The position numbers and the translations under genes were made by a program. From positions 1 to 61,254 of the forward strand of contig JAQWQE010000010.1 of assembly GCA_029244925.1 (NCBI GenBank): 61,254 nucleotides of DNA, given 5' to 3'. Positions 18,804 to 28,451 of the stretch are shown piece by piece. The stretch comes from Gammaproteobacteria bacterium (GTDB lineage Bacteria > Pseudomonadota > Gammaproteobacteria > Steroidobacterales > UBA11654). The notes below the pieces were generated by a model. The model made no database searches. It was not told the origin of the DNA and worked only from the letters and a program-made list of their open reading frames with translations. The first letter of the stretch is position 1, and every line of letters begins with the position of its first letter.

Positions 18804-19532
18804 ATGAAAAATATTATTGCCGTTATTCCAGCTAGGTCGGGCTCAAAGGGTGTTCCCGATAAAAACATCAAAGAGATTCTGGGTAGGCCATTAATAGCTT
18901 ACTCTATTAAAGCGGCGCTGCAGTCAAAATTAATAGATAGGGTTATTGTTTCAACTAATTCTAGTATGTATGCCGATAAAGCTATTAGCTTTGGTGCGGA
19001 AGCTCCTTTTCTAAGACCTGAAGAAATATCTCAAGATGACTCAACAGATCTTGAGTTTTTCCAACACTTAATTTCTTGGATGAAAGAAAATGAAGATTAT
19101 ATTCCTGATTATTTTGTTCATTTAAGGCCAACAACACCATTAAGAGACCCAAAAATTATAGATGACGCAATATCTAGGTTTATTGATAGTAAATATTCAT
19201 CTTTAAGATCAGTTCATAAGATGAGTGAATCTGCATATAAGGCCTTTGAAATTGAGGATAAGGTTTTACATAGAATTTTCAACAAAGGGACGGACTTAGA
19301 TGAGAGTAATTATGCTAGGCAGTCCTATCCAAATACATACGATGCAAATGGATATGTTGATATTGTTCGGTCTAAGTTAATCCTTGAGAAGGATTTACTT
19401 CATGGCGACAATGTTCTTCCATATATCACAGAGTCTTCGAGCGAAATAGATGAAAAAGGCGATATTGAAAAAGTTCAATACATGTTAGAGAAAAATATTA
19501 ACAACATAAATGAGTTATTTAAAAATGTATGA
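18804..19532 (+). CDS. acylneuraminate cytidylyltransferase-family (CMP-sugar synthetase)
   Basis: IAVIPARSGSKGVPDKNIKEILGRPLIAYSIKAAL; HLRPTTPLRDPKIID. Confidence 0.88.
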   Translation: MKNIIAVIPARSGSKGVPDKNIKEILGRPLIAYSIKAALQSKLIDRVIVSTNSSMYADKAISFGAEAPFLRPEEISQDDSTDLEFFQHLISWMKENEDYIPDYFVHLRPTTPLRDPKIIDDAISRFIDSKYSSLRSVHKMSESAYKAFEIEDKVLHRIFNKGTDLDESNYARQSYPNTYDANGYVDIVRSKLILEKDLLHGDNVLPYITESSSEIDEKGDIEKVQYMLEKNINNINELFKNV

Positions 19533-20235
19533 TTATTCATGTCTGAAGGGGAAAACTGCATTTATAACCGGTGCAACTGGAGCGATTGGAGGAGAAATAG
19601 CTCAATCACTATCTAGTGCTGGTGTAGATTTATTAATTAACGGAACCAATCTGGAAAAATTACAGCAAATTAAAGATAAACTTACTACAAATGTGCATAT
19701 TCTTGATGGAGATATATCAGAGCAATCTGAGGTTGAGAGAATTCTAGATCAATCCATCTCATTAGGAAAAGTTGATATCCTGGTAAATTGTGCAGGCGTC
19801 TTCCCTCAAAAACCAATTAGTGAGTTGGATACTTCCGAGTACCAAAAATTAATGAATATAAATCTCAACGCTCCCTATTTTTTGTCTGTAGGCTTTTCGA
19901 AAGACATGATTAAAAATGGATGGGGTAGAATTGTAAATATTGGTTCCGCGTCATCCTATGGTGGTTATAAGAATACTGTGGCTTACTGCTCATCAAAGCA
20001 CGGTTTGTTAGGCATGAGTCTTGCAATGCATGATGAGCTTAAAGAGGATGGTGTTAGAGTATATTGTATTTCTCCATCATCAACTCAAGGTGATATGGGT
20101 CTTGCTACAAAAGGACAAGATTACTCAACATTTCTTGATCCAAAAGAGGTTGCTGAATATGTTCTTTTTGCTATTTCTCAGGATGGAAACGCTATGAGCC
20201 AAGAAATATTTATTAAGAGAATGCATCTAAGATAA
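19525..20235 (+). CDS. SDR-family oxidoreductase
   Basis: KTAFITGATGAIGGEIAQSLS; NCAG; YCSSKHG. ORF track start 19510; ATG at 19525 is an alternative. Confidence 0.82.
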   Translation: MYDYSCLKGKTAFITGATGAIGGEIAQSLSSAGVDLLINGTNLEKLQQIKDKLTTNVHILDGDISEQSEVERILDQSISLGKVDILVNCAGVFPQKPISELDTSEYQKLMNINLNAPYFLSVGFSKDMIKNGWGRIVNIGSASSYGGYKNTVAYCSSKHGLLGMSLAMHDELKEDGVRVYCISPSSTQGDMGLATKGQDYSTFLDPKEVAEYVLFAISQDGNAMSQEIFIKRMHLR

Positions 20236-20240
20236 GAGAT

Positions 20241-20675
20241 ATGATTATTAATCTTAGACATGTCGGTTTGGTAGTAACAGATCTAGAAAAAGCAAAAAAG
20301 TTTTGGTGCGAGCTTCTAGATTTTAAGGTTGAAAAAGAAATGGATGAATCTGGACCTCATATAGATTTAATGATGGGGTTGGAAAGCGTAAGTGTCACCA
20401 CAGCCAAGCTAAGAGCCCCAGATAACTCAATGCTAGAATTGCTTTATTTTAAGTCTCATCCAGATAAGCCTAATTGGGATGGCACCCCTTTTTCTACAGG
20501 CCTTACTCATATATCGTTGACCGTTAAGGATCTTTCGGGATCATATAAAACACTTTCAGAAGCAGGAGTAACTTTTCCTGCAGCGCCTCAGTATTCTCCA
20601 GATGGTTCAGTAAAAGTAATATATGCAAAAGGACCTGAAGGGATATTGTTAGAGTTAGTAGAGGAATTAAATTAA
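20241..20675 (+). CDS. VOC/glyoxalase-family protein
   Basis: LRHVGLVVTDLEKAKKFWCELLDFKVEKEMDESG...GLTHISLTVKDLSGSYKTL...IYAKGPEGILLELVEE. Confidence 0.85.
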   Translation: MIINLRHVGLVVTDLEKAKKFWCELLDFKVEKEMDESGPHIDLMMGLESVSVTTAKLRAPDNSMLELLYFKSHPDKPNWDGTPFSTGLTHISLTVKDLSGSYKTLSEAGVTFPAAPQYSPDGSVKVIYAKGPEGILLELVEELN

Positions 20676-20702
20676 ATAATAGAACAATTAATCCACTAGT
20701 TT

Positions 20703-21542
20703 ATGAATCATAAAATTGGCTTTATTCAGGGCAGACTTTCACCCATCGTCGACAACAAGATACAAGCTTTTCCATGGGGTAATTGGCAAGAGGAGTTCTC
20801 TTTGGCTGGAGAGAATAACTTTCAATTAATAGAATGGACATTAGATCAATCTGATCTTTATTTGAATCCTATAATGACAAATGAGGGACGCTCAGAAATA
20901 AAAAAACTTTCTTATAAACATAATGTGAGAATACCTTCCTTAACAGGCGATTGTTTTATGCAGTCACCATTTTGGAAAGCATCTGAATCTGAAAAAGCAG
21001 TTCTTGAGCAAGATTTTATAAATGTTTGTGACGCATCAGCTAAATTAGATATTTCTTTTATAGTAGTGCCTCTAGTTGATAATGGAACTATAGAGAATGA
21101 ATCTCAGGAAGATTACTTGGTTACTTTTTTAATGGATCATGCGTCTAAGTTTCAATTAAATAATCAGAAGATAATCTTTGAATCAGATTTTGACCCAGGA
21201 AGACTCCATGAATTTATTCAACGATTTGACTCAAGAAATTTTGGAATAAACTACGATGTAGGGAATAGTGCTGCTTTAGGTTATAACGTTGATGATGAAT
21301 TTAATGCTTATGGTAAAAACATTATGAATGTTCATATAAAAGACAGAAAATACAATGGTAACACCGTGCCCCTAGGTCAGGGGGACGCTAATTTTGATAA
21401 GGTTTTTAAAAACCTATCAAAGTTTTCTTATCAGGGAAACCTAATACTCCAGACTGCTCGAGCATTCGACGATAACCATATTGAACCACTTGTAAAGTAT
21501 AGAAACATGACAAAAGAATGGATGAATTGTTTTGCTCTATAA
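20703..21542 (+). CDS. sugar phosphate isomerase/epimerase (xylose isomerase-like TIM barrel)
   Basis: GFIQGRLSPIVDNKIQAFPWGNWQEEFSLA...; NYDVGNSAALG; NVHIKDRKYNG. Confidence 0.8.
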   Translation: MNHKIGFIQGRLSPIVDNKIQAFPWGNWQEEFSLAGENNFQLIEWTLDQSDLYLNPIMTNEGRSEIKKLSYKHNVRIPSLTGDCFMQSPFWKASESEKAVLEQDFINVCDASAKLDISFIVVPLVDNGTIENESQEDYLVTFLMDHASKFQLNNQKIIFESDFDPGRLHEFIQRFDSRNFGINYDVGNSAALGYNVDDEFNAYGKNIMNVHIKDRKYNGNTVPLGQGDANFDKVFKNLSKFSYQGNLILQTARAFDDNHIEPLVKYRNMTKEWMNCFAL

Positions 21543-21560
21543 GTATTGTATTATTAAGCT

Positions 21561-22316
21561 ATGGATTTAGAGCTCTCAGAAAAAATCGCATTTATATCTG
21601 GATCATCTCGGGGTATAGGTCTTGAGATTGCAAAGACCTTAAATAAAGAAGGTTGCACAGTAGTAATCAATGGAAGGAATCAGAAGAGTCTAGATAATGC
21701 ATTGGAAGAACTGCCAAATGCTACATCAATCTGTGCCGATATAACTAGCCACAAAGAGTCAAAGAAGGTAATTTCAGAATTAATAGATCGATTTGGAAGG
21801 CTAGATATACTAGTCTGCAACGTGGGCAATGGCAGTTCAGCAAAACCAGGAACCGAAGAATATCAAGACTGGGAAAGATCTTTTTCTGAGAACTTTTGGA
21901 GTGTAACTAATCTTGTGGAAGCATCTCGTAGAAATCTTTCAGAAACGAAAGGATCAATAGTATGTGTTTCGTCAATATGTGGAAACGAACTTATAACTGG
22001 TGCTCCATTAACCTACTCGGCTGCTAAAGCAGCTCTAAATTCCTATGTTAATGGTGTTTCAAGACCATTAGGAGAAATGGGTATTAGGATTAATGCAGTA
22101 GCTCCTGGTAATATTTTATTTAATGGCTCAGTATGGGATCGAAAGATCACTGAGAACAAAAAAGAAGTTGAAGAATTTCTAAAAAAAGAGGTTCCTCTTA
22201 AAAAATTAGGTTCAACGAAGGACATCTCAAACCTAGTTGCTTATTTAGCCTCTCCTATCTCAAGCTTTGTAACGGGAAGTGTTTGGACAGCAGATGGGGG
22301 CCAAACAAGATCTTGA
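21561..22316 (+). CDS. SDR-family oxidoreductase
   Basis: IAFISGSSRGIGLEIAKTLNKEG; YSAAKAALNSYVNGV; SSFVTGSVWTADGGQTRS. Confidence 0.85.
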   Translation: MDLELSEKIAFISGSSRGIGLEIAKTLNKEGCTVVINGRNQKSLDNALEELPNATSICADITSHKESKKVISELIDRFGRLDILVCNVGNGSSAKPGTEEYQDWERSFSENFWSVTNLVEASRRNLSETKGSIVCVSSICGNELITGAPLTYSAAKAALNSYVNGVSRPLGEMGIRINAVAPGNILFNGSVWDRKITENKKEVEEFLKKEVPLKKLGSTKDISNLVAYLASPISSFVTGSVWTADGGQTRS

Positions 22317-22340
22317 TTATATTTTATTCAATAAAACTAA

Positions 22341-23174
22341 ATGACATCAGAAAAATTTAATCTAGCTGGAAAACATGCGATTATCACTGGCGGTGCAGGC
22401 TTGTTAGGTATAGAACATGCATCTGCATTACTAGAATCAAATGCCACGGTAATTATTACTGACATATCTGAATCTCTTCTATCAAAAGCCAGAGAAAAAT
22501 TAGAGGTTAACTTTAACCCAGAAAAGATTATTACCTTTAAGATGGATGTCACAGATCTTGGGGAAATTAGAGCAGTAGTAAATCAAATTGAAGATCTAAA
22601 TATCAGAGTAGATATTTTGGTTAATAATGCAGCGATAGATCCTAAAGTAATTGATGATGGTAATATTGTTGAATCTTCGAGATTAGAGAATTTTTCCTTA
22701 GATAACTGGAATACTCAGATAAACGTCGGGCTCACAGGAGCATTTCTTGCTAGTCAAAACTTTGGGTCTTTAATGGCAAGGGATAAAAAAGGTGGAGTTA
22801 TACTCAATATTGCTTCTGATCTTTCTGTCATTTCACCAGATCAGAGAATTTACAGGAAGGAAGGTATAGAAGATAAAATTCAGCCTGTTAAGCCTATTAC
22901 CTATTCAGTTATTAAATCTGGTTTAGTTGGCATGACGCTTTATCTTGCTACATATTGGTCAGATCTGAATATAAGATCAAATGCTCTATCACCAGGAGGT
23001 ATATATAATGAGCATGATGATGAATTTGTTACAAAACTCAGCTCATTAATTCCACTTGGCAGAATGGCCAATAGAGATGAATATCGCTCAGCAATACAGT
23101 TTCTTTGTTCAGATGCATCATCATATATGAATGGTCAAAATATAATAATGGATGGAGGAAGGTCCATCTGGTAA
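22341..23174 (+). CDS. SDR-family oxidoreductase
   Basis: HAIITGGAGLLGIEHASALLE; YSVIKSGLVGMTLYLATYW; YMNGQNIIMDGGRSIW. Confidence 0.85.
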   Translation: MTSEKFNLAGKHAIITGGAGLLGIEHASALLESNATVIITDISESLLSKAREKLEVNFNPEKIITFKMDVTDLGEIRAVVNQIEDLNIRVDILVNNAAIDPKVIDDGNIVESSRLENFSLDNWNTQINVGLTGAFLASQNFGSLMARDKKGGVILNIASDLSVISPDQRIYRKEGIEDKIQPVKPITYSVIKSGLVGMTLYLATYWSDLNIRSNALSPGGIYNEHDDEFVTKLSSLIPLGRMANRDEYRSAIQFLCSDASSYMNGQNIIMDGGRSIW

Positions 23175-23249
23175 CAATATTCACTGAGTATTATGCCAAA
23201 ATAAGGCTTTAGATTTAATTTTCATTAGTATCTCTTCTTTTTTTAAAAA

Positions 23250-25226
23250 ATGTGCGGTTTAACCGGTTTTATCAACTTTGATATATCTTCATCTAATGAG
23301 TTAGAGAGGATTATATCTTCAATGACCTCTAGTCTGATTCATAGGGGGCCCGATGATTTTGGTGTATGGTTAGATCCTGAATCAGAAATAGCTTTAGGTC
23401 ATAGAAGATTATCCGTTCTTGATTTATCAAAGGCAGGCCATCAGCCGATGCAATCTATAGATTCCAGATATACCATCGCTTTTAATGGCGAGATTTATAA
23501 TCATTTAGAATTGAGAAAGGAATTAGAGAAAAGCAATAGAGAAACTTCTAAATGGGTCGGTACATCTGATACTGAAACTCTCCTAGCTGCTATTGCAGAA
23601 TGGGGAATTGAAGCCACCCTAAAATCTTTGGTTGGTATGTTTGCAATGGCGGTGTGGGATAAGAAACATAAAACTTTGACTTTAGCTAGAGATCGATTTG
23701 GAGAGAAGCCTCTATACTATGGATTGGTTAACAATAGTTTTGTTTTTGGGTCTGAGTTAAAAGCAATTAAAAATTTTCCTGGATTTACTAACCCTATCTC
23801 TCGAGAAGCATTGTCAGATTACCTACGATTTTTATATGTCCCATCACCAAAAAGTATCTATGAAGATATATATAAATTAGAACCAGGATCATTCTTGGTA
23901 GTCAAAGCGACTAAAAACGATTTTAAAAATTATAAAAGCAATAAATATTGGTCATTTGGTGATCAAATAAGAGCAGGTAACCAGGATCAGTTTTATGATG
24001 AAAGTGAAGCAATAAGTTCTCTTGAATTAGCTTTAAATCAGTCAATAAGATCACAAATGCTATCAGATGTACCGCTCGGTGCTTTTTTAAGTGGCGGTAT
24101 CGATTCATCTTTGATTGTAGCTTTAATGCAAAACCAAGCATCATCGGCTATCAAGACTTTTACCGTTGCGTTTGAAGAGTCACAATTTGATGAATCACCC
24201 TTTGCTTCAGAAGTCGCAAATCATTTAGGGACAGATCACTACGAGATGCATGTTTCATCATTAGATGCTAGGAATGTAATAACTGAACTACCTGAAATAT
24301 ATGACGAACCTTTTGCTGATTCTTCACAAATTCCAACATTTTTAATTGCTGCACATGCAAGAAAAGAAGTCACAGTATCTCTTTCTGGTGACGCAGGAGA
24401 TGAGCTTTTCGGTGGGTATAATCGATATTTCTGGGCACCTAGAATATGGAATAAAGTCTCTTGGATGCCTTATTATCTAAGAAACATTTTTGCTGCTAAT
24501 TTGGGGAATGTTTCTGAGAATAATTGGGAGAGAACGCAAACATTTATTAATAGTGTGCAAAAGGGATTGAAAGGTATAGATCGCTTGGGTGAAAAAGCAC
24601 ATAAATTAAGTGAAACACTCGTAAATGTTAGAAGTATTGAGGATTTATATTTTAATTTGCTCAGTGTTCATCATGATCCAGCGAAAGTCGTTATTGACAC
24701 AACAGATTATGATTATTCTATTAATGATTTGTCTGGAGTCTCTCCAAAAGATTTAGGTATCAAGGATAGTCCTTCAAGAATGATGTATTGGGATGTTCTT
24801 AATTATTTGCCAGATGATATTCTATGTAAAGTAGATAGAGCTGCTATGGCAAATAGTCTGGAAACACGCATTCCTTTTCTAGACCCAGGCGTTGTAGATG
24901 TTTCACTTAGGCTGCCTTTAAATATGAAAATTAGAGATAATGAAGGCAAATGGGCACTAAGGCAAATTCTCTACAAACATGTGCCAAAAGAATTAATCGA
25001 GAGACCAAAAACAGGTTTTAGTATTCCTCTTGGTTTATGGCTAAGAGGCCCACTTCGAGATTGGGCAGAATCACTATTAGATGAGCAGAGATTAAGAGAT
25101 GAGGGATATTTTTACCCCGATATGGTGAGAAAATTATGGTTAGAACATATTAATGGAAAGAAAGATTGGGGCACTAAGCTATGGAGCATCTTAATGTTTC
25201 AATCTTGGTATGAAGCTAATAACTAA
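23250..25226 (+). CDS. asnB: asparagine synthase (glutamine-hydrolysing)-like amidotransferase
   Basis: MCGLTGFINFD (Cys2 amidotransferase), RGPDDFG, FNGEIYNHLELR, SGGIDSSLIVAL. Confidence 0.92.
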   Translation: MCGLTGFINFDISSSNELERIISSMTSSLIHRGPDDFGVWLDPESEIALGHRRLSVLDLSKAGHQPMQSIDSRYTIAFNGEIYNHLELRKELEKSNRETSKWVGTSDTETLLAAIAEWGIEATLKSLVGMFAMAVWDKKHKTLTLARDRFGEKPLYYGLVNNSFVFGSELKAIKNFPGFTNPISREALSDYLRFLYVPSPKSIYEDIYKLEPGSFLVVKATKNDFKNYKSNKYWSFGDQIRAGNQDQFYDESEAISSLELALNQSIRSQMLSDVPLGAFLSGGIDSSLIVALMQNQASSAIKTFTVAFEESQFDESPFASEVANHLGTDHYEMHVSSLDARNVITELPEIYDEPFADSSQIPTFLIAAHARKEVTVSLSGDAGDELFGGYNRYFWAPRIWNKVSWMPYYLRNIFAANLGNVSENNWERTQTFINSVQKGLKGIDRLGEKAHKLSETLVNVRSIEDLYFNLLSVHHDPAKVVIDTTDYDYSINDLSGVSPKDLGIKDSPSRMMYWDVLNYLPDDILCKVDRAAMANSLETRIPFLDPGVVDVSLRLPLNMKIRDNEGKWALRQILYKHVPKELIERPKTGFSIPLGLWLRGPLRDWAESLLDEQRLRDEGYFYPDMVRKLWLEHINGKKDWGTKLWSILMFQSWYEANN

Positions 25227-25252
25227 GATGATAATCTTTTAATTCACAGTTT

Positions 25253-26359
25253 ATGATTTATTTTTCAGTATTTTTTCTACTAATATTGCTTCGTTTAGCA
25301 TGTTCAGGCAAACGAAAATTGCTGCTAGAGATTTCACCACTGGTTTATTTTCTATTATTTTTATTTGTTGCATTCCGCTATGAGGTTGGATGTGATTGGC
25401 CAACATACAGGGAATGGTATGCAAATTTTGGAGTAGTTGGTCTTGGGATGGAGTTAACGTTTATGAACCCAACTTATTGGGGGATAATGAAAGCCATGAA
25501 ATCACTAGATATGACCTATCCTTGGCTCAATGTGATTTATGCTTCAATATTTTTTACTACTAGTTGGATATTTATTAGACGTCAGCCCGACCCTCTTGCA
25601 GTTATCATCCTTATGTTTCCTCTGCTAATCATGAATATGCCTATGTCAGCTCTTAGGCAAGCTGCAGCAATAGGGATTATTATGGTTGCTTATCTTGCTT
25701 TCATAGATAAGAAATTAACTAAGTATATAGTCCTTACCATTCTTGCTACTCTTTTTCATTCTAGTGCACTTATATTTGTGGTATTGATACCATTTGTCAA
25801 AGGCGAGGTTGATTACAAGAAATTAATAACCGGAGGTCTTCTTGCTTTGCCTGGCATAATAGCTTTAGCTTTATCTGATCTTGGACAACTTGCAGCTCTT
25901 AGGTATGTTGATACTGGTTATGAGGCCTATGGAGCTATCTACCGAGTTGGTTTACTAGCAATTTCTTCACTTATTTTTCTACTCTTTTTTAGAAAACAGT
26001 GGTTAAAAAAATATCCAAAAGAATATTCTTTGATGATGGTTGGATCATCAATGATGTTGGTTTGCTTTTTATCATTATCAGTCTCAACAATCATTGGCGA
26101 TAGATTTGCCTATTATTTAATACCTTTGCAAGCAGCTTTCTTTGCTCGGATACCTTATATGGAAATAAAAAACTGGAAATCTTTTTGGGTTGCTACTCCA
26201 TATGCAATGAATCTTGCATTATTTTCTGTCTGGATACTTTTATCAGGGTTTTTTCAAACTTGCTATCTACCATACAACACATGGATATTGGGCCAACCTG
26301 ATTCCAGGGGAGATTATTATGAATTCTGGGAAGGTGATTATGGAGGAATCTACGACTAG
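25253..26359 (+). CDS. EpsG/Wzy-like polysaccharide polymerase
   Basis: Polytopic membrane protein with FVAFRYEVGCDWPTYREWY and MNMPMSALRQAAAIGIIMVAY as in EpsG family. Confidence 0.8.
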   Translation: MIYFSVFFLLILLRLACSGKRKLLLEISPLVYFLLFLFVAFRYEVGCDWPTYREWYANFGVVGLGMELTFMNPTYWGIMKAMKSLDMTYPWLNVIYASIFFTTSWIFIRRQPDPLAVIILMFPLLIMNMPMSALRQAAAIGIIMVAYLAFIDKKLTKYIVLTILATLFHSSALIFVVLIPFVKGEVDYKKLITGGLLALPGIIALALSDLGQLAALRYVDTGYEAYGAIYRVGLLAISSLIFLLFFRKQWLKKYPKEYSLMMVGSSMMLVCFLSLSVSTIIGDRFAYYLIPLQAAFFARIPYMEIKNWKSFWVATPYAMNLALFSVWILLSGFFQTCYLPYNTWILGQPDSRGDYYEFWEGDYGGIYD

Positions 26360-27495
26360 TGAAAAAAAGATTGTTATTTATTGTTAACGTTGATTGGTTT
26401 TTTTTATCTCATAGATTACCTATTGCACAAGCTGCAGCTGAAAAAGGATACGAAGTTCATATAGCAACAAGTCTAACTCAACCAATTAATGAATTGGAAA
26501 ATCTAGGATTTCAGATTCACCCAATAAAATTAAATAGAGGTAAATATGATATTTTTTCAATATTAGTTTATTTTTTTAGGATTATTACTTTAATTCCAAA
26601 GATCAAACCCGATTTAATCCACCTTGTTACAATAAAACCAGTTTTAATTGGGGGTATTGCTTCAAGGATATTAAGAGTCCCAAGTGTCTTATATGCAATT
26701 TCTGGAATGGGATATGTATTTATTGGGAAAAGTTTTTTCCATAAAATACTACGTAAACTTATATCAGTTTTGTATAAATTTGCTTTAAATCACAAAAATT
26801 CAATAGTCGTCTTTCAAAACACTACTGACAAAAGAGATATTAGCCATATAGCCAATTTAGACCAGAGCTCATGTGAGATGATTAAAGGCTCTGGTGTTGA
26901 TATTAATTTATATGAAGTGACTGATCTTCCTAATGGGAAACCTATAATAATGTTCGCTTCTAGATTGATAAAAGATAAGGGCATTTATGAATTTGTTAAT
27001 GCTGCCAAAGACTTAGTAATATCAGAAAATAATGCCCTAAGATTTGTAATAGTTGGAGATATTGATCCAGAAAATCAGTCATCATTAAGTAAACAAGAGC
27101 TTCAAAACTGGGTTGATGAAGGAGTTATTGAGCATTGGGGGTTTCAAACAGATATGTTTGACGTTCTTTCTAAAGCATCATTAGTTGTTTTGCCTTCATA
27201 CAGAGAAGGATTACCAAAAGTTTTAATTGAAGCAGCTGCTTGTGGACGAGCTGTATTAACAACAGATGTTCCCGGATGTAGAGATGCTATTATTCCAAAT
27301 ATAACAGGAAGATTAGTTCCAGTGAGAGATGCATCAGCACTTAAAGCTGAAATCAAGCATTTAATTAGTGATAGAGGATTACTAACAAAAATGGGTGTTG
27401 AAGGAAGAAAACTAGCAGTGGAAAATTTTGATCTAAGTTTTGTGATTCAGAAGCATTTGAATCTTTATCAATCCTTAATAAGAAATATTTCATAA
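26359..27495 (+). CDS. glycosyltransferase family 4
   Basis: FASRLIKDKGIYEFVNAAKDL; LPSYREGLPKVLIEAAACGRAVLTTDVPGCRDAI. GTG start. Confidence 0.88.
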   Translation: MKKRLLFIVNVDWFFLSHRLPIAQAAAEKGYEVHIATSLTQPINELENLGFQIHPIKLNRGKYDIFSILVYFFRIITLIPKIKPDLIHLVTIKPVLIGGIASRILRVPSVLYAISGMGYVFIGKSFFHKILRKLISVLYKFALNHKNSIVVFQNTTDKRDISHIANLDQSSCEMIKGSGVDINLYEVTDLPNGKPIIMFASRLIKDKGIYEFVNAAKDLVISENNALRFVIVGDIDPENQSSLSKQELQNWVDEGVIEHWGFQTDMFDVLSKASLVVLPSYREGLPKVLIEAAACGRAVLTTDVPGCRDAIIPNITGRLVPVRDASALKAEIKHLISDRGLLTKMGVEGRKLAVENFDLSFVIQKHLNLYQSLIRNIS

Positions 27496-27496
27496 A

Positions 27497-28441
27497 ATGA
27501 TCTTAATTACTGGTTTTAATGGATTTATTGGCAATGCCTTAATAGGGGAGCTTTCCAAAAACAGTGAAATAAATATAAGAGCTACATCTAGAGCACAAAA
27601 TAAAATAAATAAGAAAAATATAGATATCGTTTCAACTGGAGAGATTAACTCTGATACTAATTGGCAAGAAGCGCTTGAAGATTGCACTACAGTTATTCAT
27701 ACGGCTGCACTCACACATCAGATGGATACAAGTAAAGAAGAAGTAACACTAGAAAAATATTTAGAAATTAATACTAAGGGCACGCTAAACTTAGCCAATC
27801 AGGCTGCAAGGAATGGTGTTGAGAGATTCATTTTTTTATCATCTATTAAAGTCAATGGTGAATGTACACCAATCAATAAGCCTTTTAGGTTCGATGATAT
27901 TCCTAAACCTACCGATAATTATGCGAAGTCTAAGCATGAGGCTGAATCTGGTTTAAAAGAAATTTCAGATAAAACAGGAATGGAGGTAGTTATTATTCGT
28001 TCTCCATTGGTTTATGGACCAGGAGTTAAAGCTAATTTTGCTTTTCTTATAAAAGTTATTTCAAAAGGTTTACCATTGCCTTTGTTACAAGTGACTAGCA
28101 ATAAGAGAAGTTTTGTATCTTTATATAATTTAATTGATCTTATAATAACTTCAATCGATCATCCAAAAGCTGCAAATGAAACATTCTTAGTTAGTGACGG
28201 GAAAGATTTATCAACTGCTGAACTCATAAAGATTATCAGCAAAATCATGAATAAAAAATCTAGATTATTTCCGGTGCCTATATTTCTTTTAAAATTATTT
28301 GCAACAGTTTTAGGAAAAACAAATCTTCTTCGTCGCTTAGTCGAAAGTCTGCAAGTAGATATAACTCACACCTATGATATTCTTGGCTGGAAGCCTCCTT
28401 TAAGTGTTAATGAGGGTATGAAGAGGACAATTGAAAATTAA
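27497..28441 (+). CDS. NAD-dependent epimerase/reductase (WbpV/WreQ-like)
   Basis: ILITGFNGFIGNALIGEL; FIFLSSIKVNGE; YAKSKHEAE; adjacent to dehydratase and PglC-like PGT. Confidence 0.78.
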   Translation: MILITGFNGFIGNALIGELSKNSEINIRATSRAQNKINKKNIDIVSTGEINSDTNWQEALEDCTTVIHTAALTHQMDTSKEEVTLEKYLEINTKGTLNLANQAARNGVERFIFLSSIKVNGECTPINKPFRFDDIPKPTDNYAKSKHEAESGLKEISDKTGMEVVIIRSPLVYGPGVKANFAFLIKVISKGLPLPLLQVTSNKRSFVSLYNLIDLIITSIDHPKAANETFLVSDGKDLSTAELIKIISKIMNKKSRLFPVPIFLLKLFATVLGKTNLLRRLVESLQVDITHTYDILGWKPPLSVNEGMKRTIEN

Positions 28442-28451
28442 TTAGAAAATT

